A stretch of DNA of 64,000 nt from Bacteroidales bacterium (GTDB lineage: Bacteria; Bacteroidota; Bacteroidia; Bacteroidales; UBA7960), in NCBI GenBank assembly GCA_003559855.1, contig PWJZ01000027.1:1-64000 (forward strand), read 5' to 3'. The translations under genes and the position numbers were made by a program. Positions 55,097 through 64,000 of the stretch are shown one piece after another. Every line of letters starts with the position of its first letter. The first letter of the stretch is position 1. Under the pieces are notes generated by a model. The model was given only the letters and a program-made list of their open reading frames with translations. It was not told the origin of the DNA and ran no database searches.

Positions 55097-55933
55097 TTAT
55101 TCATTTCTTACACAACGCACAGAAAAGCCCCATGCTTTATTGGGGCTGCTGCGAGCAACATGTCCGCTGCCGGAGTTCATGGACCGTATCCATGCGTATG
55201 ACGGTGAGCTCTTGGTAGAAGACCACCAGTGACCGAGGCTGCCAAGGTAGTAAAAAGACCCGTTGGCAGACCGGGTGCCACCCGGAAAAGCTGAAAAATG
55301 GAAATTATCAGTACCAAAGTGGGTATTATGTGAATTCCATCGCGGATGTTCTGAAATATTATGTTCGTTGCCCCAGGGGTGGTCTACCTGACGGGCGGCT
55401 TTTAGATTATTCCCAACACCGTTATCATCATCCGATTCATTTGTCAAATTATATTCATCCATCAGGAAATCGACCAATTTAGTCCAGTCGTCATCGCTTG
55501 CGACCCTCCAGCCTTCAGGACAAAGCCCCCGGCTATCATCAACGGCATACCAGTTGTATAAAATACCATAAGCATCCATTACTTCATCATCAGAAGTAAG
55601 ACCGTCAATGCCGCTATGGGGGTATATGGAATAAGCACCGGAAGTTGCATTTTGCCATTCGAAAGAGCCAAGTCCTGTGGGTATCTCCTCATCATTAATA
55701 TATCTGGTGGTACGCAGGTTTTCTGTCATCCATTCCATGCCTGCAATCCAGAAGGTTTTGTATTCATTTCCTTCTATATCGGTAACACCACTCCCCGGAA
55801 TGCCACATTGAATATGTTCATCTTTTTCACATGCCGAAAAAGGCAATAAAAAAAACAAAAAACCAATTAATAATGTAAATAACATCTCTTTTTTCTTTCT
55901 TTTTGATTTTTGTTGCTGTTTTAGTTTTTCCAT
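55097..55933 (-). CDS. FISUMP-domain lipoprotein
   Basis: This 278-residue lipoprotein has a long, positively charged n-region (KQQQKSKRKKKE) before the hydrophobic core and lipobox FSAC (Cys35). The mature part is a Fibrobacter succinogenes major paralogous (FISUMP) domain, with WMTENLRTTRYIND, YGILYNWYAVDDSRGLCPEGWRV, WWSSTKSS, and a final GFSVRCVRN. Function of the domain is unknown. It is surface- or outer-membrane-located by prediction. Monocistronic. Confidence 0.88.
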   Translation of the reverse strand: MEKLKQQQKSKRKKKEMLFTLLIGFLFFLLPFSACEKDEHIQCGIPGSGVTDIEGNEYKTFWIAGMEWMTENLRTTRYINDEEIPTGLGSFEWQNATSGAYSIYPHSGIDGLTSDDEVMDAYGILYNWYAVDDSRGLCPEGWRVASDDDWTKLVDFLMDEYNLTNESDDDNGVGNNLKAARQVDHPWGNEHNISEHPRWNSHNTHFGTDNFHFSAFPGGTRSANGSFYYLGSLGHWWSSTKSSPSYAWIRSMNSGSGHVARSSPNKAWGFSVRCVRNE

Positions 55934-56074
55934 TTTTAACAGGTTGTTTTGGTTGTTATTTGATTTGTCTTTGCAAATTTAATAAATGAGGCAGTTATTC
56001 AAAATCAAAATAAAATAACCTTTTTTACCTGCCACCTTACTTTTTGTTGTTAAATTGGCACCTTTAAAAACACA

Positions 56075-56106
56075 AAAGCCTGTCAGTCAGTCAACTAACA
56101 GGCTTT
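56075..56106 (-). terminator. Hairpin terminator after tRNA-Met
   Basis: AAAGCCTGT (56075-56083) and ACAGGCTTT (56098-56106) form a 9-bp stem with a 14-nt loop, six bases past the tRNA 3' end on the minus strand. The T-run after it (TTTGTGTTTTT) is interrupted, so efficiency is uncertain. Confidence 0.65.
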
Positions 56107-56111
56107 CTTTG

Positions 56112-56185
56112 TAGCGGGGACGGGAGTTGAACCCGTGACCTCCGGGTTATGAATCCGACGCTCTAACCGCCTGAGCTACCCCGCC
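56112..56185 (-). tRNA. tRNA-Met (anticodon CAT)
   Basis: A 74-nt cloverleaf can be drawn on the minus strand: acceptor GGCGGGG with CCCCGCT (G1-U72 wobble), D stem GCTC/GAGC, anticodon stem TCGGA/CCCGG (with an A31-C39 mismatch), loop TTCATAA (anticodon CAT), variable loop AGGTC, T stem ACGGG/CCCGT. CCA is not encoded. The G1-U72 end and lack of the three G-C pairs of initiator tRNA favour the elongator methionine form. A CAT tRNA-Ile with lysidine cannot be excluded from sequence alone. Confidence 0.9.
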
Positions 56186-56197
56186 GGTTTGAATGTG

Positions 56198-56226
56198 CAA
56201 AGTTAATAAAGATTTTGAAAATTCAA
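56198..56226 (-). promoter_or_regulatory. Bacteroidota promoter for tRNA-Met
   Basis: Reads TTG (56226-56224), an 18-nt spacer and TAACTTTG (56205-56198) on the minus strand. The predicted transcription start is about 6 nt before the mature 5' end. Confidence 0.6.
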
Positions 56227-56339
56227 CAGGCGTTTTTGAAAAAGGCGAAAAAGATATGAACCCTTGTTTATGCATCACAGGTTAAAGGGTTGTAAACTGC
56301 AATTGTTAAGTAACGCATAAGGCATGAGGGTGTTATTGA

Positions 56340-57257
56340 TTATACTCCCAGTTCCTTTTTTTTCTTTTTGACGTCTTTCTGTCTTTTTATTTGTGTAAGA
56401 AGCAATCCTGTAATTACTATAACGATTCCTATGATCTTGCTCAGGTCTATATTTTCTTTAAGGATTATAAAAGCAGTAACAGCCGTAACAATAGGTATCA
56501 TATTCGCAAAAATTGATGTTTTGCCAATTCCCAGGACTCTCACTGCCGAGGTGAAAAAGATGAATGCAAGCGTTGAGGCAAAAAATGCAAGGTTAAACAA
56601 AGATATATATGTGCCCGTTGAAGGTCTTATTAAGAGAAAATCTTTAAGGTCAAAGATCAGAAAGAGGGGCAGAAACATAATTGCCCCGAGGGTATTTTGC
56701 ACTTTTATGATCGTCAGGGATGAATATTTCATAGTCATCTTTTTCAGTATTACGATGTTTATCAATGCTGAAATCACAGCCAGGAAGAGGAATCCGAGAC
56801 CCGGCGGCGAAGCGGTAAGCCTGAATTCGCCGTCAAGCACCATGATACATACACCGGTAAAAGAAATGAAAAATCCCAGAAAATTTAATACCGAGAATCT
56901 TTCACGGAATATTATCAATCCCAGCCATGGTGTAAAAACCGGTATTGTTGCAACTATTACTGATGCAAGCGTAGCGCTAACATATTTCAACCCGAAACTC
57001 TCACCGATAAAAAACAAAAAAGGTGAAAAAAAGCTCAGTATTAAGAAATCACGATAGTCTTTCCTGGCAATTTTTTCATTCCATCTCATCACCTTCAGGA
57101 TAAAATAAAGCATGAACGAACTGAGCGACAACCGCAAAAACATAGTGGTAATGGGCTCATAATACTCATATACGTTTTTCATCCATACATAAGATATACC
57201 CCAAAAAACAACGGCCCCGACTGTCATCAAATAAATACGAGCCCTGGATTTAGTCAT
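56340..57257 (-). CDS. EamA/DMT-family transporter
   Basis: This 305-residue inner-membrane protein has ten predicted helices in two EamA repeats: the first with WGISYVWMKNVYEYYEPIT, the second with FLAVISALINIVILKKM. The C-terminus is Lys-rich (KRQKDVKKKKKE). Members export or import metabolites, and substrate is not predictable here. Upstream, TACATTTG (57335-57328, minus) is a possible -7 box without -33 partner. Confidence 0.88.
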   Translation of the reverse strand: MTKSRARIYLMTVGAVVFWGISYVWMKNVYEYYEPITTMFLRLSLSSFMLYFILKVMRWNEKIARKDYRDFLILSFFSPFLFFIGESFGLKYVSATLASVIVATIPVFTPWLGLIIFRERFSVLNFLGFFISFTGVCIMVLDGEFRLTASPPGLGFLFLAVISALINIVILKKMTMKYSSLTIIKVQNTLGAIMFLPLFLIFDLKDFLLIRPSTGTYISLFNLAFFASTLAFIFFTSAVRVLGIGKTSIFANMIPIVTAVTAFIILKENIDLSKIIGIVIVITGLLLTQIKRQKDVKKKKKELGV

Positions 57258-57511
57258 TGATGAAAATTGTTTTGTCTGAATTTTAGTTGACCGTAAAGCA
57301 ATGTAGTTAGATGTATAAATAATTGCACAAATGTAATTAAGTTTTTTTTCCCGTAGCTTGTTAATCTTTAATGGTTGACTTTTGCTTATCCTTATAAATG
57401 ATCAGAAGTATGGCGAAAGATTGCAAACTTTTTTATATTAAAATAAATTATTTTGAAATTAATAATTTTTCGTATATTGCAAAAGCGAAAGAAATAATAA
57501 AAACTAGTTCG

Positions 57512-57901
57512 ATGGCTAAGTTGGAAATGTTTACCCTGGAGTTTCCGGTAAAAGCTACTCCAAGGGTGTTGTATACGCTTATCAGCTCGGCTGAGGGCTT
57601 GTCCCGGTGGTTTGCTGATATTGTCGATATAGAAAAAGATGACATTTTTAAGTTTAAATGGGAGGATTCGGAGCAAAGTGCACGGATGATCCAATCAAAA
57701 GAAAATGAATACGTCCGTTTTCAATGGCAGGATAATGATTATAAAGATTATTTTTTCGAATTAAAGATACTTACAGAACCGGTATCATCTGAAGTTGCAC
57801 TTGTCGTAACCGACTATGCCGATCCGAACGACCTTGACTTTTCAAAACGTTTGTGGAACACACAGGTTGGCATTTTACAGCGTATGTTTAACAGTACTTA
57901 G
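57512..57901 (+). CDS. START-like (SRPBCC) domain protein
   Basis: I start at 57512 (MAKLEMFTLEFPVKATPRVL), giving 129 residues, the length of the stand-alone Bacteroidota START-like family. An in-frame ATG at 57398 would add a 38-residue AT-rich leader. SSAEGLSRWFAD and FKWEDSEQSA match the AHSA1-like helix-grip fold that binds hydrophobic ligands. A ligand or partner is unknown. It is cytoplasmic. Confidence 0.82.
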   Translation: MAKLEMFTLEFPVKATPRVLYTLISSAEGLSRWFADIVDIEKDDIFKFKWEDSEQSARMIQSKENEYVRFQWQDNDYKDYFFELKILTEPVSSEVALVVTDYADPNDLDFSKRLWNTQVGILQRMFNST

Positions 57902-58333
57902 TGTCTGATTATAATTGTTGTGAAGGAATGCCTGAGACAGTTTGTTGCTCTGTCTGTTGTCCGGAAAAAACCGGATTTTGATTTGTCAAAAAAGGCGTTT
58001 ATTTTTTACAAAGGGTAAATGCAGTTTTTATTTCGCTGTTTCCGATTTCCTCCCTTTTCAGACAATACATCTTCTGAAATGTTCAGCCACCTGTTATTGT
58101 TTTTGTATAACAGCAGCTAATGAAAACCCGAATCAATGGTTGGCTGACAAATAATATTTTTTTGCGGTCAGGTATTTTTAAAAACTAATAAGACCTTTTT
58201 GTTCGTTATGTAAAAGGAAAATAAAACATTAATAAAACAGCATGACTTAATTGGTATTAATTTTGTACTGGTTTTAATTATTTTTATCAATAAGAGCACT
58301 ATATATTTTTATATTGCTTGCAAAGATGCGATT
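57902..58333. other. Intergenic region before the peptidase-MA barrel gene
   Basis: About 430 bp. TAATTTTG at 58258-58265 is a likely -7 box, 69 nt before the ATG at 58334, without a clear TTG at -33. A 70-codon open frame at 57942-58154 has no recognisable protein features. I see nothing else. Confidence 0.5.
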
Positions 58334-61300
58334 ATGAACTTTTTTTTCGGTAAATATTTTTGGAATTATTCAATTCACATTAAACTGGCGGTTTTTTTTC
58401 TGTTTATATTCATTGCGGGTACAGAAACCCATTCACAATATTTTGGCAGGAATAAGCCCAGTTACCGCACTTTTGATTATCAGTTGTATCAATCGCCTCA
58501 TTTTGACATCTATCATTATTTTGACGATGATTCGGTAGTCAATGCATTGGCAAACACTTATGAGAAGTGGTACAAGCGTCATCAACGTCTTTTCAGTGAT
58601 ACTTTTGATACCCGCAGTCCGGTACTTATTTATGAGAACCATCCTGATTTTCAACAAACCACGGCTATAAGGGGCACCATAGGCATAGGCACACACGGTG
58701 TAACCGAGGCTCTTCGCAGAAGGGTAGCCATGCCAGTGTTGCATACCAATGCACAAACCGATCATGTTATCGGTCATGAGCTGGTACACGTCTTTCAGTT
58801 CAGGGCAATGTTTGACAGGGATTCTTTAGGGTTAAACTCTATGAGAAACCTGCCCTTATGGTTGGTAGAAGGTATGGCTGAATATTTTTCAATTGGCAGC
58901 GTTGATGCACATACGGCTATGATAATGCGTGACGCTGTTCATCAGGATGATTTTCCTTCTCTTACGGATATGACACGCGATTTTCGTTATAACCCTTACA
59001 GGTATGGGCATAGTTTTGTTGCATTCTTCGGCAGAACATGGGGTGACTCTCTTATTGCACCACTTTTCAGAGAAACTGCCAAATTCGGTTATGAAAGAGC
59101 CATTTCAAGAGTAGTGGGCTTGAATGCAAAAACAGTTTCCAATCTCTGGAAAAGCTCTGTTGAGACCCATTACGGAGAATATTATAAAGACAGTGCAAAA
59201 CATCAAACAATAGGGAAAACCCTTGTTACTGATGAAAACGGCGGTCATATTAATATAGCCCCTTCGATAAGCCCGGACGGAAAATATTTCGCTTTTTTTT
59301 CGGAGAAGGACCTGTTTTCTATAGACCTGTTTCTTGCGGATGCCAAAACCGGCAGGATCATTGGCAAGCTTACCAGCGCAACGCGAACTGCCGATATTGA
59401 CGGTTTTAACTTTTTTGAATCCGTAGCCACGTGGTCGCCCGAAAGTGATAAAATAGCCTATGTTATCGTTAAAAAGGGTAGGAATAAATTGGTAATTGCT
59501 GATGTTGACAGGCCAGGAAGAACAAAAGAGATCACTATTCCCGGTGTGCCGGCCATAAACAATCCCACATGGTCGCCCGACGGAAAAAATATTGTCTTTT
59601 CAGGCCTGGCAGGTGGTAAGCCAAACCTGTATATGTATAATCCGGAGACTAAGGAGGTCATAGGATTGACCGACGATCAATATTCATATATACATGCAAG
59701 CTGGTCGACCGACGGAAAATATCTTGCTTTTTCGACTGATAAACCGCAATCCGTTCAAGACCAAGGAAATCCTAACTTTCACTTTAACCTTGGTATTATG
59801 GATATGAGCAATGATAATTATACGGTCAGTGTACTGAATGTTTTTCCTGGTGCTAAAAACCTGAACCCCTTATTTTCAGAGAATAATGAGGGGTTATATT
59901 TTTTATCCAACAGTGACGGATTCCGTAATCTTTACTATTATGTTGTTGAAGACGGCAAGGTATTCCGCATGACCGATTTTTATACCGGCATAAGCGGCAT
60001 TACACATTTGACGCCGGCTGTAAGCATATGCAGAAATACCGGGGAATTAGCCTATTCTCACTACCAGGCGAACAAATATTTTATTCATAAGGCTGATCAC
60101 GATGATTTTGAGCTGATTGAAGTTGATCCCTCCATAATTGATCTTACTGCGGCTACACTACCGCCGCTTCCGCGTCTTGAAAGGGATATTGTTGACAAAC
60201 AACTGAGAGTTGAACCCGAAGAAAAAGTTTTTCCCGTTGATTCATTTGCAAAAAAACCCTATGAACGAGATTTCACCTTAACCTATATAGGTAATACAGG
60301 TGTTGGAGTAGCTACAAACCGTTACGGAACAGGGATGTCGGGTGCCGTGAGCATGTTGTTCAGTGACATTACGGGCGAGAATCAGTTGTTTGCCGCAGTT
60401 GCAGTGGATGGTGAAATATATGATTTCGGTGCCCAGGTGGGTTACCTAAACCAGGAACGGCGTATCAACTGGGGTGCTATGGTCTCTCATATTCCCTATC
60501 CTTATGCATATATGAGAGGAATGCACGATACCTTGCAAATTAATGATGATAAAGTGCCTGTCTATAACTTCCAATATATCATCCAGAGGATCTTTGAAGA
60601 CCGGGTAAACGCTTTCGCCTATTATCCTTTTTCGGTTTCGCGCAGAATTGAAGTTGGCGGAACACTGGCATGGTATTATTACCGTATAGACGCCATAAAT
60701 AATTATTACCTGATGGACGGCAGAAGATTCCGTGAAGAGCGGGAGCGCTTGGATGCTCCCGACGGCTTTAACCTGCAACGCCTCAATATTGCTTTCGTTG
60801 AAGACAATTCCTATTTCGGCATGGCCTCACCATGGGCGGGCTGGAGATACCGTGCAAGCGTTGAACGTATATTCGGAGAAGTAGATATGTATCCGATTAC
60901 CCTCGATTACCGGCGTTATTTTAACATCAGGCCTTTTACATTTGCATTCAGGGCAACACACTACGGCAGATACGGCAGAGAACCTGAAGATGAACAGCTG
61001 TTTTACCCGCAATACCTCGGTTATATGGGATATGTGAGAGGGTATGACTATAACTCTATGTATCGTTTGCAAGAGACAATGCCATTGCCGGAAAATTTTG
61101 AATTTCAGGATTTCTTTAACCAGCTTTTAGGCAGCAGGGTTATCCTAAGCGGTCTGGAGGTGAGATTCCCGTTTACCGGCCCTGAAAGAATTGCATTGAT
61201 AAGCAGCCGTATATTCTTTACCGAGCTTAACCTCTTTCTTGATGCCGGCGTTGCATGGAGCGGCTATAACAGATTGACATTAAATCCCGACAAAATAACG

Positions 61301-61486
61301 GAACAAAAAATTGAAGTAAACGAAAGAGAAGAATATAAATACAGATTTCCCGTTTTCAGCGCGGGAGCATCTGTCAGGATTAACCTGTTCGGAGCTTTAG
61401 TCCTTGAACCTTTCCTTGCTTTCCCTTTCCAAACGGAAGGCATATCAAGACCTGTAACCGGATTGAACTTTATTCCGGGATGGTGA
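58334..61486 (+). CDS. Peptidase MA / TolB-like propeller / BamA-like barrel protein
   Basis: This 1050-residue exported protein (signal peptide to about residue 34, ETHSQ) has three parts. First, a gluzincin metallopeptidase (about 45-270) with HELVH (148-152) and a third zinc ligand Glu179 in WLVEGMAEY. Second, WD40-like/TolB repeats (about 295-620) of the form PSISPDGKYFAF, PTWSPDGKNIVF, ASWSTDGKYLAF. Third, a C-terminal outer-membrane barrel of the surface-antigen type (about 660-1050), with GYMGYVRGYDYNS and GLEVRFPF. The protease domain should sit in the periplasm or on the surface, depending on barrel orientation. Substrate is unknown. Confidence 0.85.
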   Translation: MNFFFGKYFWNYSIHIKLAVFFLFIFIAGTETHSQYFGRNKPSYRTFDYQLYQSPHFDIYHYFDDDSVVNALANTYEKWYKRHQRLFSDTFDTRSPVLIYENHPDFQQTTAIRGTIGIGTHGVTEALRRRVAMPVLHTNAQTDHVIGHELVHVFQFRAMFDRDSLGLNSMRNLPLWLVEGMAEYFSIGSVDAHTAMIMRDAVHQDDFPSLTDMTRDFRYNPYRYGHSFVAFFGRTWGDSLIAPLFRETAKFGYERAISRVVGLNAKTVSNLWKSSVETHYGEYYKDSAKHQTIGKTLVTDENGGHINIAPSISPDGKYFAFFSEKDLFSIDLFLADAKTGRIIGKLTSATRTADIDGFNFFESVATWSPESDKIAYVIVKKGRNKLVIADVDRPGRTKEITIPGVPAINNPTWSPDGKNIVFSGLAGGKPNLYMYNPETKEVIGLTDDQYSYIHASWSTDGKYLAFSTDKPQSVQDQGNPNFHFNLGIMDMSNDNYTVSVLNVFPGAKNLNPLFSENNEGLYFLSNSDGFRNLYYYVVEDGKVFRMTDFYTGISGITHLTPAVSICRNTGELAYSHYQANKYFIHKADHDDFELIEVDPSIIDLTAATLPPLPRLERDIVDKQLRVEPEEKVFPVDSFAKKPYERDFTLTYIGNTGVGVATNRYGTGMSGAVSMLFSDITGENQLFAAVAVDGEIYDFGAQVGYLNQERRINWGAMVSHIPYPYAYMRGMHDTLQINDDKVPVYNFQYIIQRIFEDRVNAFAYYPFSVSRRIEVGGTLAWYYYRIDAINNYYLMDGRRFREERERLDAPDGFNLQRLNIAFVEDNSYFGMASPWAGWRYRASVERIFGEVDMYPITLDYRRYFNIRPFTFAFRATHYGRYGREPEDEQLFYPQYLGYMGYVRGYDYNSMYRLQETMPLPENFEFQDFFNQLLGSRVILSGLEVRFPFTGPERIALISSRIFFTELNLFLDAGVAWSGYNRLTLNPDKITEQKIEVNEREEYKYRFPVFSAGASVRINLFGALVLEPFLAFPFQTEGISRPVTGLNFIPGW

Positions 61487-61495
61487 TAGACAGGA

Positions 61496-63010
61496 TCACT
61501 GCTCTTCACTCTTTTTCACTTCTTCTAAAGCTTTAGCCAGTGAGGCATCTTTGGTATAGAACCTTTCATATTTGGATTTGGGGTCCTTTGGGGTGCTTAA
61601 TGACACTACTATCAATGTTATTATTGAAGCGGTTGCTGCCGGGAGGATAATGTATTGTTCACTAAGCAATTGATATCCATACAGGTTCATTAATATTGAG
61701 TTTGTTACGGTTATTATCAATGTTACTCCCATACCTGCGGCAATAGATGCCACTCCGCCTGCCATCGTCACTCTTTTCCAGAGGAAGGCTGCAAGCAATG
61801 CAGGCGTCAGCCCCGCACCTATCATAGTGTAGGCAGTTAATGCCATTGCCAGTATCGTTTCGAACTGGGTCAGTATCAGGTATGCCAAAACCCCAAGCAA
61901 TATGACCATTATTCTCTGAAATACGATGATGGTTTTGGATTGAGCCGCCGGACTGATAAACCGCTGGAAAATGTCGCGGGTCAGATTCGTTGAAGGTGTC
62001 AGCAAAAAGCTGTTTCCCGTAGATGTAATAATAGCTACTGAGGCGCAAAACAGAAGAAGCCCCGCCCAAACCGGCAATCCAACCTCCGTACTGTATCGGG
62101 CGGTGTGAAGAATGATGCGTTCGGAGTCAGCACCCGACAGAAAAGTGCCGGCAATTTCAGGATTGTTGAAATAGCTGAAAGCAAATATAGCCAGTGAAGC
62201 AATGGCTGTCTCAACAACAATAGTACCTATTACCCAGAATATTACAGCCGATTTTGCCGATTTCTCATTCTTGGCCGAGAAAAACTTCTGGTACATGTTC
62301 GACTCACCCAGCAATAAGAAAAATGTCGGCAGGAAGATCCCCATTGCCCAGAAAAAACTATTGTTGCCAAATATAGTGAAGTGTGAGGGGTCTAACGTTT
62401 CGGTAAGGTATTCTGCTCCGCCTATATGAAAATATACCAAAGGTACTGCTATCACCACGGCTGCTGTTATCACCGCACCGTTGATTATATCAACAGATAC
62501 TATAGACAACATACCTGCAAAAGCTGTAAATACAACTATAAAACCTGCCGTCAGCAAAACTCCCTGCCATTCGGGTATTCCGGCTACCAAATCAAGGACG
62601 AAACCGCCTGCACGAAACTGATAACCTACTATTGTGGTGTAAGCTATTATTATTACAATTGTACCCAGTATTCTTGCATATTTGTTGTAGCGTAGCTCAA
62701 GAATGTCAGGAACAGTATATTCTGCTATACGGCGAACACGTCCGGCAAGAAAAAACACGATAATTATACCTACCCATGCGCCGGCTGCCATCCATAATTC
62801 GGAAAAACCAACATTGGCAGCCAAACCCGCACCTGCTAACAAACTCCCCGAACCTATCCAGGTGCATAAAAGCGTGCCTACCAAACGGGCAGTGGATACC
62901 GAACGTCCGGCTACCATGAAATCACTCTGGCTTTTTACGGCAAAACTCTTAAATATAGAAATACCCATCAACATTGCCAGATAACCCAACACAATCCACA
63001 AGTAAATCAT
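61496..63010 (-). CDS. Sodium:solute symporter family protein
   Basis: This 504-residue inner-membrane protein has about 13 helices in the LeuT-like fold of the SSS family. The N-terminal part has DFMVAGRSVSTARLVGTLLCTWIGSGSLL split across helix 1-2, and AYTMIGAGLTPALLAAFLWKRV near the end is typical of SSS. Residues 480-504 form a charged tail. Substrate (sugar, proline, pantothenate or other) cannot be assigned. It is convergent with the barrel gene, whose stop is 9 bp away. Confidence 0.9.
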   Translation of the reverse strand: MIYLWIVLGYLAMLMGISIFKSFAVKSQSDFMVAGRSVSTARLVGTLLCTWIGSGSLLAGAGLAANVGFSELWMAAGAWVGIIIVFFLAGRVRRIAEYTVPDILELRYNKYARILGTIVIIIAYTTIVGYQFRAGGFVLDLVAGIPEWQGVLLTAGFIVVFTAFAGMLSIVSVDIINGAVITAAVVIAVPLVYFHIGGAEYLTETLDPSHFTIFGNNSFFWAMGIFLPTFFLLLGESNMYQKFFSAKNEKSAKSAVIFWVIGTIVVETAIASLAIFAFSYFNNPEIAGTFLSGADSERIILHTARYSTEVGLPVWAGLLLFCASVAIITSTGNSFLLTPSTNLTRDIFQRFISPAAQSKTIIVFQRIMVILLGVLAYLILTQFETILAMALTAYTMIGAGLTPALLAAFLWKRVTMAGGVASIAAGMGVTLIITVTNSILMNLYGYQLLSEQYIILPAATASIITLIVVSLSTPKDPKSKYERFYTKDASLAKALEEVKKSEEQ

Positions 63011-63588
63011 AGCTTTATTATTTAGTGAAATTCATAAATATTCTTTCTTGTTAATTATTAGATTTTTGAAAAAACGGTGTAAAACTAATAATCTTTTTTA
63101 TTTCTGCAATAGTTAACATGCATCATTCATGAGATCATAAAAAAAAATGCTTTAAAACCGTTTTTCCACTGGCGTGAAAAACCCCATGATCTTGTATCTG
63201 GCTATGGCTAAGAGCAACAGATTATTAACTTATTCTGCCGCCTTGACCGTTTTGAAAATTGTAAGGCACTATATAACGGATAGTTTGAGTGCAAAATATC
63301 CGGCATTGTTTATTGATATTGTTATTACTTTTATGCCGCAATAACATTTTATCGTAAGCAAAAATACACTATTGTATCAGTAAAAACATAATATTCGGAT
63401 TCATCAAGGTGTTTGTGGTTCATAATTTATCCAGGTGTCTGTTAATTTTTCGGACCGGAATTTTCCGGACAGGTGTGGCGGGGTTTTTAAAAGTATTTCT
63501 GTAAACGGGTTTTATTTGCATATGATCTTTACTGGTTGACGGGGTGTAACTGCCGGAAATGATCTGTTAAATGAAATAACAATAAACT
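63011..63588. other. Intergenic region before the last methyltransferase
   Basis: About 580 bp between divergent genes, AT-rich and without a coding frame I can support. One palindrome, CCGGAATTTTCCGG (63455-63468), could be a regulator site. Flanking GGTGT copies (63434-63438, 63472-63476) are also seen. No RNA gene is evident. Confidence 0.45.
63455..63468. repeat. 14-bp palindrome
   Basis: CCGGAATTTTCCGG has two 6-bp arms around TT and lies 121 bp before the methyltransferase start. GC-rich palindromes are rare in this AT-rich DNA. An operator role is possible but unsupported. Confidence 0.4.
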
Positions 63589-64000
63589 ATGCAATATAAT
63601 CAGGAAAAAAGACATTTGTACAACGCATATCAATGGATATGGGATTTGGTGGGGACAGTTGAAGATTATGAAGAATATGCGGAATATCTTGTTAAATGCT
63701 TAAAAGAGGATGAAAATATAAACCCCCGTAATCTTCTTCACCTGGGTTGCGGATCGGGTTGTATTGATTTTCATTTAAAGAGGCATTTTGATATCACCGG
63801 AGTGGATTTGAGTGAGAAAATGCTTGAAAGTGCCGGGAAAAAGAATCCCGAGTGCCTCTATATACAGGGTGATATGAGAGATGTAAGAATTGACGATTCT
63901 TTTGATGCAATAATCATTCCTGAATCAATTAATTACATGCGAACCCGGAATGATATCAACAGGGTGTTTACCAATGCAAAGAAGCTTCTGAAAAAAGAAG
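63589..64000 (+). CDS. SAM-dependent methyltransferase, N-terminal part (runs off window)
   Basis: From ATG at 63589 the frame is open to the window end (137 codons). LLHLGCGSGCIDFHL is SAM motif I (about residues 50-63), ITGVDLSEKMLE is motif II, and FDAIIIPESINYM follows as post-motif II. It resembles ubiquinone/menaquinone-type or small-molecule methyltransferases. The substrate is unknown. The C-terminal half lies beyond the window. Confidence 0.85.
   Translation, partial: MQYNQEKRHLYNAYQWIWDLVGTVEDYEEYAEYLVKCLKEDENINPRNLLHLGCGSGCIDFHLKRHFDITGVDLSEKMLESAGKKNPECLYIQGDMRDVRIDDSFDAIIIPESINYMRTRNDINRVFTNAKKLLKKE

Noticed and set aside
54976..55218. 80-codon plus-strand frame near the FISUMP gene
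   Set aside because: Overlaps the 3' end of the FISUMP gene on the opposite strand and has no recognisable features.
57942..58154. 70-codon plus-strand frame in the gap before the peptidase-MA gene
   Set aside because: Cys-rich and featureless, no start context or signal peptide; not called a gene.

Overview
The window is about 40% GC and comes from a Gram-negative member of the Bacteroidota, most likely Bacteroidales or a close relative. The evidence is: type IX secretion (T9SS) C-terminal sorting tails on two large secreted proteins, Bacteroidota-type promoters (TAnnTTTG -7 boxes, some with a TTG -33 box), few Shine-Dalgarno sequences, two Kdo genes (kdsB, kdsC) implying LPS, an HU-like/SPOR membrane protein, a DUF5723 barrel, and the gene run DUF2520-kdsC-UbiA-Maf. 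Genus cannot be told from the sequence.

Layout. 1-560: transposase remnant and a 25-bp tandem repeat. 569-4151: gamma-glutamyltransferase gene broken by an in-frame TAA, a cytoplasmic trypsin-fold protease, a small lipoprotein. 4413-11334: plus-strand run with cobalamin adenosyltransferase, GH3-like enzyme, deoxynucleoside kinase, kdsB, HU-SPOR protein, trmB and an alkyltransferase-like protein. 11470-15273: giant T9SS-exported protein. 15958-21113: nifU-like gene abutting mfd, then convergent glmM. 21312-26129: TamA/BamA-like barrel, arsC, BCCT transporter. 26167-29523: CvpA-aminotransferase fusion and holA, divergent from an orphan HsdR-N-like nuclease domain. 29645-34556: lipoprotein, T9SS subtilisin, frameshifted MgtC/DUF4010 gene. 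34681-40642: membrane-anchored protein of unknown function, lipoprotein, DUF5723 protein. 40732-43694: the DUF2520-kdsC-UbiA-Maf operon. 43880-48572: methyltransferase, glycosyltransferase, aminopeptidase P, unknown exported protein. 48614-54736: minus-strand rimP-nusA-infB with pgi downstream. 55097-63010: FISUMP lipoprotein, tRNA-Met, EamA transporter, START-like protein, a peptidase-MA/propeller/barrel protein and a sodium:solute symporter. A second methyltransferase runs off the right edge.

Together this is mainly chromosomal housekeeping (translation, DNA repair and replication, envelope sugar synthesis, outer-membrane biogenesis) with a few exported proteins. I see no CRISPR array, prophage, integron or complete insertion sequence, and no multi-gene system that is clearly new. 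The best leads are single proteins: the CvpA-aminotransferase fusion with Asn in place of the PLP-binding Asp, the Ala-for-Cys alkyltransferase-like protein, the peptidase-MA/propeller/barrel protein, a barrel with a lipobox, and two otherwise intact genes each broken by one nucleotide.
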